Below, in pieces: positions 36,269 through 42,988 of a DNA stretch of 64,000 nt; position 1 is the first letter of the stretch, and every line of letters begins with the position of its first letter. The notes under the pieces were generated by a model. That model saw only the letters and a list, made by a program, of their open reading frames with translations, made no database searches and was not told the DNA's origin. The position numbers and the translations under genes were made by a program. Where the stretch lies: positions 9,452 through 73,451 of the forward strand of contig DATAZU010000004.1 of NCBI GenBank assembly GCA_036271875.1, in the 5' to 3' direction. The stretch comes from Galbitalea sp036271875. GTDB lineage: Bacteria; Actinomycetota; Actinomycetes; Actinomycetales; Microbacteriaceae.

Positions 36269-36401
36269 GTCTGCGGTCGTTCGTACGCATCGCTGCCCTC
36301 TGAGGCGGTCACTGGTACCGTAGGGGCGACGGTTCACCGTGCCGTGCAAACCGTCGTAGGTAAATCAGCACGAAACAAGATCTGAATAGTGGAGGCCCTC
36401 A

Positions 36402-37424
36402 GTGGACATCGACCTGAGCGTGCTGCGCATCATGGAGCGCGAGCGTGATATCCCGTTCGACGAACTCGTGCAGATCATCGAGCAGGCAATTCACACGGCC
36501 TACGTGAAGCACGTCGGCGGCCAGGACGAGAAGTCGGCAACCCACAAACCGGGAGAGCCAGTAGCGCCCCACGGACCGACCTCGCGGGTCGTGCTCGACC
36601 GTAAGACCGGCCACGTGACCGTTTTCGTCGAGGAGCTTGACGAGGACGGCAACCTCATTGGCGAGGCAATCGAGGAGCCGAGCGATTTTGGTCGCATTGC
36701 CGCATTTGCGGCCAAGCAGGTCATCAACCAGCGCCTGCGCGATATCGGGGATGACAAAGTCCTCGGCGAGTTCAAGGGTCGCGAGGGCGACATCGTTGCC
36801 GGCATCATCCAGCAGGGCCCGAATCCCCGGATGATTCACGTCGATCTCGGAACCGTCGAAGCGATCCTGCCGCCCGAGGAGCAGGTGCCCGGCGAGGAGT
36901 ATGCGCACGGAACCCGCATCCGCGTCTACGTGACGAGTGTTTCGAAAGGGCTGAAGGGTCCACAGATCACGGTCAGTCGCACGCATCCGTCGCTGGTTCG
37001 AAAGCTATTTGCGCTTGAAGTTCCCGAGATCGCGAGCGGTGTCGTCGAGATCACGTCTCTCGCTCGCGAGGCGGGCCACCGCACCAAGATCGCGGTGCGA
37101 GCTACACAACCGGGCGTCAATGCCAAGGGCGCGTGCATCGGCGAACTCGGCCAGCGCGTTCGTGCCGTCACGGCGGAGCTCAACAACGAGAAGATCGACA
37201 TCGTCGACTACTCGACCGATCTGGCGACGTTCGTTGCGAACGCGCTCTCGCCGGCGAAGGTGACGAGCGCTTTCGTCATCGATGAGTCACTCAAGGCCGT
37301 GCGCGCCCTGGTCCCCGACTACCAGCTCTCTCTTGCGATCGGCAAAGAGGGCCAAAATGCGCGCCTGGCGGCGAAGCTCACCGGCGCTCGCATCGACATC
37401 CAACCTGACTCCGTCATGGATTAG
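36402..37424 (+). CDS. nusA: Transcription termination/antitermination factor NusA
   Basis: 340 residues, GTG start with GGAGG in front. N-terminal RNA-polymerase-binding domain (about 1-125), S1 domain (about 130-200), and two KH domains (LFALEVPEIASGVV onward, and YQLSLAIGKEGQNARLAAKL). As in other actinobacteria it lacks the C-terminal acidic repeats of E. coli NusA. It modulates pausing, termination and antitermination of rRNA transcription. rimP, which usually precedes nusA, is not in the 133-bp gap after proS or elsewhere in the window. Confidence 0.97.
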   Translation: MDIDLSVLRIMERERDIPFDELVQIIEQAIHTAYVKHVGGQDEKSATHKPGEPVAPHGPTSRVVLDRKTGHVTVFVEELDEDGNLIGEAIEEPSDFGRIAAFAAKQVINQRLRDIGDDKVLGEFKGREGDIVAGIIQQGPNPRMIHVDLGTVEAILPPEEQVPGEEYAHGTRIRVYVTSVSKGLKGPQITVSRTHPSLVRKLFALEVPEIASGVVEITSLAREAGHRTKIAVRATQPGVNAKGACIGELGQRVRAVTAELNNEKIDIVDYSTDLATFVANALSPAKVTSAFVIDESLKAVRALVPDYQLSLAIGKEGQNARLAAKLTGARIDIQPDSVMD

Positions 37425-37462
37425 GCGCCGCCGCCTCTGCCCCTCCATCCACGGCCCCCCAT

Positions 37463-37510
37463 ACACCGGTTGTGCAGGACACCGGTTGTGCAGGACACCG
37501 GTTGTGCAGG
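37463..37510. repeat. Three perfect 16-bp tandem repeats after nusA
   Basis: ACACCGGTTGTGCAGG occurs three times head to tail at 37463, 37479 and 37495 without a mismatch. There are no spacers, so this is not a CRISPR. The GTTGTGCAGG part of every unit is complementary to CCTGCACAAC at 37569-37578. Confidence 0.9.
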
Positions 37511-37557
37511 TGTTTCGACATGCGACAGGCCCCGATCCCAACAAATCGGTAGCTGAA

Positions 37558-37578
37558 GTGCAGGAACCCCTGCACAAC
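37558..37578. promoter_or_regulatory. Hairpin competing with upstream tandem repeats
   Basis: GTGCAGG-AACC-CCTGCAC (37558-37575) forms a 7-bp hairpin. Its right arm extended by AAC (37569-37578) can instead pair over 10 bp with any of the three repeat units at 37463-37510. In RNA this would be a set of competing structures 50-100 nt after the nusA stop. Function unknown. Confidence 0.5.
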
Positions 37579-37635
37579 AGGATCTACAGGCTGGGTAATA
37601 CTCGCTGGCTCATACTGGCTGGCCAACACCGGCGG

Positions 37636-37796
37636 TTAAAGAATGAAAGCCCCGTTCCGTTTCGCAGCTTGCGCCGCTCGACTTCCTGAGGCTTTCTTCT
37701 ACGGTTCGGGTTGCCCCTTGCCGTTGCTAAGACTGTAGTGAACGCCAGGTGAACGGCACAACCCGTAAAGTCTCGCTAGAGAGTTGAGAGTTTGGG
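37636..37796. repeat. 160-bp non-coding repeat, copy 1
   Basis: Direct repeat of the stretch at 38013-38176; about four-fifths of positions look identical by eye. It contains a stem GAAAGCC/GGCTTTC (37645-37651 with 37690-37696), a stem CGGGTTG/CAACCCG (37707-37713 with 37759-37765) and a 20-nt segment (37731-37750) unchanged in both copies. No convincing reading frame. May be a structured RNA or a mobile palindromic element. Confidence 0.75.
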
Positions 37797-37898
37797 ATGC
37801 GCGAATTCGCCCGGAACCCGCGCCCGGCTCAGTGCATAAGTACCGAGTCAATCGCCTCAAGGCACAGCCGCGCCGCGTGACTCCATGGGGCGCAAGCA

Positions 37899-38004
37899 GA
37901 ATCGGCGCTGCAGGGGCGGCAGCGGCAAGAAAAGAATCGGCGCCGAGGGGCGGCGGCGGCGGCAAGAAAAGGATCGGCGCCGAGGGGCGGCGGCGACGCA
38001 AAAG
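37899..38004. repeat. GC-rich tandem repeat, three units of 34-37 bp
   Basis: Three imperfect units built on (A/G)ATCGGCGC...GGGGCGGC...AAGAAAA begin near 37899, 37934 and 37971. They lie between the two 160-bp repeat copies. A frame through them would give Arg/Gly-rich text with no likeness to a protein family, so they are taken as non-coding. Confidence 0.7.
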
Positions 38005-38012
38005 TCTGCGGC

Positions 38013-38176
38013 TTAACGAATGAAAGGCCCGATCCGCTTCCGGCTTGCGCCTTCCACTTCCTGAGCCTTTCTTCGACGACCTCGGGTTGCCCCTTGGCCG
38101 TTGAGACGACTGTAGTGAACGCCAGGTTAACTCCACAACCCGTAAAGTTTCGCTAGATACTTGAAGGTTGAAAACG
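38013..38176. repeat. 160-bp non-coding repeat, copy 2
   Basis: Second copy of the repeat at 37636-37796, ending 35 bp before ylxR. The first stem is kept but with a swapped pair: GAAAGGC/GCCTTTC (38022-38028 with 38065-38071), where copy 1 has GAAAGCC/GGCTTTC. The second stem CGGGTTG/CAACCCG (38083-38089 with 38136-38142) and the 20-nt core (38108-38127) are unchanged. Keeping pairing through a double change argues for structure. Confidence 0.75.
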
Positions 38177-38211
38177 CGATCGCCGAGTAGTGAGCGGACC
38201 ATGGGGCTAGA

Positions 38212-38481
38212 ATGATTCCTGTTAGAACGTGCCTTGGCTGCCGCATCCGTGCCGATCGATCCTCTTTACTGAGAGTCGTTTTTCGGAGCGGCATGGTCAT
38301 CCCGGATTCATCCGCGATACTTCCCGGCCGAGGCGCATGGGTACATCCCCAGTCGGATTGTTTCGACAAAGCGGTGGCGCACAAGGCCTTTGGTCGCGCG
38401 CTTCGATTTGCCGGGCAGCTCGATGCAGATCCGGTGAAAGCCTGGATCACAACTCACACCATTAGCGAAACGGCTGATTGA
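38212..38481 (+). CDS. ylxR: YlxR-family RNA-binding protein (DUF448)
   Basis: 89 residues. The family signature is complete: RTCLGCRIRADRSSLLRVV at the N-terminus, GRGAWVHP in the middle, and a C-terminal Cys followed by a helix with FGRALRF. YlxR is a small basic protein thought to bind RNA and in B. subtilis linked to RNase P and gene regulation. It lies between nusA and infB in most Gram-positives. Here it is separated from nusA by an unusually long 787-bp repeat-filled spacer. Confidence 0.93.
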   Translation: MIPVRTCLGCRIRADRSSLLRVVFRSGMVIPDSSAILPGRGAWVHPQSDCFDKAVAHKAFGRALRFAGQLDADPVKAWITTHTISETAD

Positions 38482-38531
38482 CCTATGGACAACTAATGAG
38501 CGGCTCGAAATGAGACCCGTCCGTAACTAAT

Positions 38532-38570
38532 GGTCTGCCCCTGTTCGGGTGCAGACCCGAACAGGAGAGA
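38532..38570 (+). promoter_or_regulatory. Two-state hairpin in the infB leader
   Basis: Fold A: CCTGTTCGGGT (38540-38550) pairs with ACCCGAACAGG (38555-38565) over 11 perfect base pairs with loop GCAG. Its right arm ends inside the ribosome-binding site AGGAGAGA (38563-38570). Fold B: GGTCTGCCCC (38532-38541) pairs with GGGTGCAGACC (38547-38557) over 10 pairs with one bulged T. The two share bases and exclude each other; B leaves the ribosome site free and completes first during transcription. Confidence 0.65.
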
Positions 38571-38571
38571 A

Positions 38572-41283
38572 GTGGCTGCCAAACCACGCGTACACGAAGT
38601 CGCTGCCGAACTGGGCATCGACAGCAAGGTCGCCCTCGACAAGCTCAAGGAAATGGGCGAATACGTCAAGGGACCTTCATCCAGCATTGAACCTCCGGTC
38701 GCCCGTCGACTGAAGCAGGCTCTCGAAGCGGATGGCATCAAGCCGGCCGCGGCGCCTGCACCCGCCGCGAAAGCGGCAACCCCTCGACCCGCTGCCACGG
38801 CACCTGCACCAGCGCCGGTGGAGCAGGTCCACGACGAAGCCCCCGTTACCCCGCCGCCGCTGACCGTTGCGGAGCGCCAGGCTGCGGCCGAGGCCGCCGC
38901 TGCGGCACCAGCTCCCGCCGCTGCGGCCGCAGCTACAACGGCAGATCCGGCCGCCGCCGCGAGCATTCCTCGTCCAGGCGTACCGCGACCGGGCAACAAT
39001 CCGTTTGCTTCCAACCAGGGGATGCAGCGCCCCGGCACCCCGCGTCCCGGCAACAATCCGTTTGCTTCCAACCAGGGGATGCAGCGCCCCGGTGCTCCGA
39101 CCCCGGGATCGATTCCTCGTCCGGGCGCTCCGCGTCCCGGCGGACCGGGTCAAGGCGCACGCCCCGGCGGCTTTGGTCAGCGTCCCGGCGGTCCCGGTGG
39201 TGCGCCATTCCAGCAGCGTCCCGGCGGCCCCGGTCGTCCGGCCGGTGGTGGATTCCAGCGTCCCGGTGCGCCGGGTGCGGGTGGAGCGCCCGGCTTTGGT
39301 GCGCCGCGCCCCGCCGGCGGCGGCGGTCGTGGTCGTGGTCCCGGCGGTGGAACCGCTGGCGCATTCGGCCGCGGTGGTGGCAAGAGCAAGGCCCGCAAGT
39401 CGAAGCGCACGAAGCGCGCCGAGTTTGAGCTGAGGGAGGCCCCGTCGCTTGGCGGCGTGAGTGTTCCGCGTGGCGACGGCAAGACGGTCATCCGTCTCCG
39501 TCGCGGCGCATCCATCACCGACTTCGCGGACAAGATCGACGCGAGTCCGGGCAACCTGGTGACCGTGCTGTTCCACCTCGGTGAGATGGCGACGGCGACC
39601 GAATCGCTCGACGAGGCCACGTTCGAGGTCCTCGGCGAAGAACTGGGCTTCAAAATCCAGATGGTCTCGCCCGAGGATGAGGATCGCGAGCTGCTCAGCG
39701 GCTTCGACATCGACCTCGACCAAGAACTCGAAGACGAGGATGACGAAGACCTCGAGATCCGTCCGCCGGTCGTGACCGTCATGGGTCACGTTGACCACGG
39801 TAAGACCAAGCTGCTCGACGCGATCCGCAAGGCCAACGTTGTTGCGGGCGAGGCCGGCGGCATCACGCAGCACATCGGTGCGTACCAGGTCTGGACCGAG
39901 CACGAGGGCAACGAGCGCGCCATCACCTTCATCGACACCCCGGGCCACGAGGCGTTCACCGCCATGCGTGCCCGTGGTGCGCAGGTGACGGATATCGCGA
40001 TTCTTGTGGTCGCAGCCGACGACGGCATCATGCCGCAGACGGTTGAGGCTCTCAACCATGCGCAGGCAGCCGGCGTGCCCATTGTTGTTGCGGTTAACAA
40101 GATCGACAAGCCCGACGCCAACCCGGCGAAGGTGCGCCAGCAACTCACCGAGTTCGGCCTGGTCGCGGAAGAGTACGGCGGCGACACAATGTTCGTCGAC
40201 GTTTCCGCACTCGGCAACATCGGCATCGACAAACTGCTCGACGCCGTGCTGCTGACCGCGGATGCCGGGCTCGACCTGCGTGCCAACCCGAACAAGGATG
40301 CCCGCGGAGTCGCGATCGAGGCCCGTCTCGACAAGGGTCGCGGTGCGGTTGCGACCGTGCTCATCCAGTCCGGAACGCTGAGAGTCGGTGACTCAATCGT
40401 CGCCGGTACCGCCTATGGCAAGGTGCGCGCAATGACCGACGAGGACGGCATTGCCGTTCTCGAGGCCCAGCCCGCGCGTCCCGTGCAGGTTCAGGGATTG
40501 TCGAGCGTGCCACGCGCAGGCGACACGTTCCTGGTCATCGAGGATGACCGGACCGCTCGCCAGATCGCCGAAAAGCGCGAAGCCGTCGAAAGAAACGCCC
40601 AGCTGGCCCGCGCCCGCAAGCGCATCTCTCTCGAAGACTTCACCCGCGCACTCGAAGAGGGCAAGGTCGACGCGCTCAATCTCATCATCAAGGGAGACGT
40701 CTCAGGTGCTGTTGAAGCACTCGAGGAGTCGCTGCTGAAGATCGATGTCGACGACTCCGTTGCGCTGCGCATCATCCACCGCGGTGTTGGAGCGGTCACC
40801 GAGAGCGATGTCAACCTGGCAACGGTCGACAACGCGATCATCATCGGGTTCAATGTGCGTCCCGACACCAAAGCGCGCGAACGTGCGGCCCGTGAGGGTG
40901 TGGATGTTCGGTTCTACTCGGTCATCTACGCGGCGCTCGAAGACATCGAGAACTCCCTCAAGGGCATGCTCAAGCCGGAGTTCGAAGAGGTCCAGAGCGG
41001 TGTTGCCGAGATTCGCGAGGTCTTCTCCTCGTCGAAGTTCGGAAACGTCGCGGGTGTCATCGTGCGATCCGGAACGATTACGCGAAACGCCAAGGCGCGG
41101 GTCATCCGCGATGGCGTGGTCGTGGGGGACAACCTCGCGATCGAGTCGCTGCGCCGGTTCAAGGATGACGTCACAGAGGTTCGCACCGACTTCGAAGCCG
41201 GAATCGGGTTGGGCAAGTTCAACGATATTCAGATCGGCGACGAGATCGAGACCATCGAACTCAAAGAAAAGCCCCGGGTGTAG
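38572..41283 (+). CDS. infB: Translation initiation factor IF-2
   Basis: 903 residues from the GTG at 38572, chosen for the AGGAGAGA just upstream (an ATG at 38530 would lie within the leader hairpins). N-terminal IF2_N domain (about 1-50), a long Ala/Pro then Gly/Arg/Pro-rich linker (about 55-290), a second IF2_N-type region, then the GTPase domain with GHVDHGKTK, DTPGHEAF and NKIDK, and the beta-barrel C1/C2 domains that bind fMet-tRNA. Places initiator tRNA on the 30S subunit. The linker holds a duplicated segment (38992-39092). Leader structure suggests translational control. Confidence 0.97.
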   Translation: MAAKPRVHEVAAELGIDSKVALDKLKEMGEYVKGPSSSIEPPVARRLKQALEADGIKPAAAPAPAAKAATPRPAATAPAPAPVEQVHDEAPVTPPPLTVAERQAAAEAAAAAPAPAAAAAATTADPAAAASIPRPGVPRPGNNPFASNQGMQRPGTPRPGNNPFASNQGMQRPGAPTPGSIPRPGAPRPGGPGQGARPGGFGQRPGGPGGAPFQQRPGGPGRPAGGGFQRPGAPGAGGAPGFGAPRPAGGGGRGRGPGGGTAGAFGRGGGKSKARKSKRTKRAEFELREAPSLGGVSVPRGDGKTVIRLRRGASITDFADKIDASPGNLVTVLFHLGEMATATESLDEATFEVLGEELGFKIQMVSPEDEDRELLSGFDIDLDQELEDEDDEDLEIRPPVVTVMGHVDHGKTKLLDAIRKANVVAGEAGGITQHIGAYQVWTEHEGNERAITFIDTPGHEAFTAMRARGAQVTDIAILVVAADDGIMPQTVEALNHAQAAGVPIVVAVNKIDKPDANPAKVRQQLTEFGLVAEEYGGDTMFVDVSALGNIGIDKLLDAVLLTADAGLDLRANPNKDARGVAIEARLDKGRGAVATVLIQSGTLRVGDSIVAGTAYGKVRAMTDEDGIAVLEAQPARPVQVQGLSSVPRAGDTFLVIEDDRTARQIAEKREAVERNAQLARARKRISLEDFTRALEEGKVDALNLIIKGDVSGAVEALEESLLKIDVDDSVALRIIHRGVGAVTESDVNLATVDNAIIIGFNVRPDTKARERAAREGVDVRFYSVIYAALEDIENSLKGMLKPEFEEVQSGVAEIREVFSSSKFGNVAGVIVRSGTITRNAKARVIRDGVVVGDNLAIESLRRFKDDVTEVRTDFEAGIGLGKFNDIQIGDEIETIELKEKPRV
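38992..39092. repeat. Duplicated 44-bp segment inside infB linker
   Basis: Identical 44-bp stretches at 38992-39035 and 39049-39092 (period 57 bp, 19 codons) encode two copies of GNNPFASNQGMQRPG in the disordered linker of IF-2. In frame, so the protein stays intact. The exact nucleotide identity points to a recent duplication. Confidence 0.85.
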
Positions 41284-41310
41284 TTCGCTCGGGAGCCGGC
41301 CGGGGTCTCC

Positions 41311-41375
41311 GTGGGTGCCTCTCCAAAGGCAAAAGCGGGGACCCCAACCCCGATTACCTTTGGAGAGGCACCCAC
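41311..41375. repeat. 65-bp palindrome between infB and rbfA
   Basis: Perfect 19-bp arms (GTGGGTGCCTCTCCAAAGG at 41311-41329 and complement at 41357-41375) enclose 27 nt that contain a smaller CGGGG/CCCCG stem (41336-41340 with 41348-41352). CGGGG (41301-41305) and CCCCG (41381-41385) could extend the outer stem. No T-run follows. Size and design resemble the elements flanking the DUF559 gene, with different sequence. Confidence 0.8.
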
Positions 41376-41481
41376 CCTGGCCCCGACCTCCAGTCACTAC
41401 ACCAGCGGGACGGGCGGATATACCCTCGGGTCGAGTAGCCGTCGAAGGCGGCGTTATCGAAACCCGGATGCGAAGAAGTAG

Positions 41482-41988
41482 ATGGGAAGAGGAATGGCAG
41501 ACGCAGCTCGCGCAGCGAAGATGGCCGACCGGATCAAGGTGATTGTCGCAAAGCGACTCGAGCGAGGAATCAAAGATCCCCGGCTCGGCTTCGTTACTAT
41601 CACCGACGTCCGGGTGACCGGCGACCTGCAGCACGCATCCATTTTTTACACCGTCTACGGCACCGACCAGGAGCGAGCAGATACGGCTGCAGCACTTAAA
41701 TCGGCGACCGGAATGCTGCGCAGTGAGGTCGGCAAGAACATCACGGCGCGGCTGACGCCGTCGCTCGAATTCATTGCGGATGGAGTTCCCGAGAACGCGG
41801 CGCTGATCGACTCACTGCTCGCCGAGGCGCGCAACCGCGACACCGAGGTTGCTGCGCTCGCGACCACCGCGAAGTACGCGGGTGACGAGGACCCTTATGT
41901 CAAGCCGCACGTCATTGCCGATGAAGAGGCCGACGACGGCGAGGACGACTGGGACGACGATGAGGGCGAAGAAGACACTCTCACCTAG
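41482..41988 (+). CDS. rbfA: Ribosome-binding factor A
   Basis: 168 residues if the ATG at 41482 is used; an ATG at 41494 giving MADAARAAKMADRIKV is more like other RbfA starts, but neither has a well-spaced ribosome site. The KH-fold core includes ERGIKDPRLGFVTITDVRVTGDLQHA. A long acidic tail (about 137-168) follows. Helps mature the 5' end of 16S rRNA in the 30S subunit. Follows infB after a 198-bp gap that contains the palindrome at 41311. Confidence 0.94.
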   Translation: MGRGMADAARAAKMADRIKVIVAKRLERGIKDPRLGFVTITDVRVTGDLQHASIFYTVYGTDQERADTAAALKSATGMLRSEVGKNITARLTPSLEFIADGVPENAALIDSLLAEARNRDTEVAALATTAKYAGDEDPYVKPHVIADEEADDGEDDWDDDEGEEDTLT

Positions 41989-42015
41989 TGTGGCGGGAGT
42001 CGATAGCATCGCTGC

Positions 42016-42312
42016 GTGTACTACGTGATGTTCTACCGGGCCAATCCGGACGCGGATGCGGCGTCCTTCGCTCGCAACATCGAGGTGTATCCGCGCCACC
42101 GCGCATACGTTGACCAATTCGCGAAACGCGGCGATATCTGGATGATGGGCACATTCGGTGACCCGATGCATGAGGGGGCAATGGGCATCTTCACATCGCG
42201 CGAAGGCGCGAAGGATTTTGCCGAGAACGACCCGTTCAACCTCGAGGGACTCATCTTCCATACGGACATCTGGGAATGGGATCCCCTGAGATTTCCCGTT
42301 CTATCCGAATGA
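42016..42312 (+). CDS. YciI-like protein
   Basis: 98 residues, GTG start 27 bp after rbfA. YciI/YCII ferredoxin-like fold: MYYVMFYRAN strand, R-x-x-H-x-x-Y near PRHRAYV (the conserved His), GDPMHEGAMGIFTS in the middle, and a closing WEWDPLRF strand. Family members are small dimeric proteins of uncertain activity, some acting as dehydrochlorinases. The stop overlaps the next gene by 4 bp (ATGA), so the two are coupled. Confidence 0.83.
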   Translation: MYYVMFYRANPDADAASFARNIEVYPRHRAYVDQFAKRGDIWMMGTFGDPMHEGAMGIFTSREGAKDFAENDPFNLEGLIFHTDIWEWDPLRFPVLSE

Positions 42313-42965
42313 GAAAACCAACTGCCGAATTCTCGGACAAAGACCTGCGCAGCGCACAGGCCACCGCGAGCGCGCTCCTCGAGCACCTCATGAACGAGCT
42401 CGCAACCGGGAAGGGCATCCATCTCGAGTCGATTCTTTCTGCGCTCGGCGCACTTGCCGGTCGAGCCTGCCAGGTTGCGGCGCTTGAGGGCTTCGCGAGA
42501 CAAGAACTTGGATATGCCGGGCTCTCACTTGCTACCGTCACCGGTACGGATGGCTCGGAGTACTACTTCGGCGACGCGATCAACCGACCGCTGACCGAGC
42601 GCCCGTACTCGGTCTGGGACCTGGTCGCCGCCGAAGCCGCGCGACTCGGGGCAACGCTACCGGACATGGCCGAGCTGTTTCAGCACAACGCCGCGATGGT
42701 CGGTCAGCCCAGCTATGGAGTTCCACGCTGGGCGCCAGAGACCTTCGGCGAGGCACCGCAGACGTATCTGCCGTTGTGGGATCGATACCTGCCGCTCATC
42801 CGCAAGTCCGCCCCGAAGACCCAACTGTGGCCGGTCGTGTGCGGCATCGCCGTGCAGCAGCTCTTCCAGAAGCTCGTTGGCCAGTTCGACCTGGGCGTGC
42901 AGACGCGGGTCGTAATGGACTGCGCCATCGCGATGGCGAAGCTGAAAGCGCAACCCGGCGCTTAG
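42309..42965 (+). CDS. Uncharacterised protein coupled to YciI
   Basis: 218 residues from the ATG that overlaps the YciI stop. I do not recognise the family. It has no signal peptide or membrane helix. It is rich in Ala and Leu with long helices at both ends, and a middle section with several aromatic residues (DGSEYYFGDAINRP, RPYSVWDLV, PQTYLPLWDRYLP). A lone Cys pair (ACQVAAL and VVCGIAV) is not in a metal-like spacing. Conservation with the YciI gene would be the first clue to its role. Ends 23 bp before the convergent RNB gene. Confidence 0.7.
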   Translation: MRKPTAEFSDKDLRSAQATASALLEHLMNELATGKGIHLESILSALGALAGRACQVAALEGFARQELGYAGLSLATVTGTDGSEYYFGDAINRPLTERPYSVWDLVAAEAARLGATLPDMAELFQHNAAMVGQPSYGVPRWAPETFGEAPQTYLPLWDRYLPLIRKSAPKTQLWPVVCGIAVQQLFQKLVGQFDLGVQTRVVMDCAIAMAKLKAQPGA

Positions 42966-42988
42966 GTTTATTACCCGCGGCAGGCGGG

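Noticed and set aside
34508..36349. Minus-strand open frame of 613 codons
   Set aside because: Mirror of proS, which has all class-II synthetase motifs on the plus strand.
37463..37510. Possible CRISPR array
   Set aside because: The three repeats are directly adjacent with no spacers and no cas genes are near.
37699..38202. Minus-strand frame of 167 codons and plus-strand frame of 79 codons (37784-38023)
   Set aside because: Both run through tandem repeats and give low-complexity Arg/Gly/Pro text without ribosome sites.
38530..38571. Upstream ATG as start of infB
   Set aside because: It lies inside the leader hairpins and lacks a ribosome site; the GTG at 38572 has AGGAGAGA.
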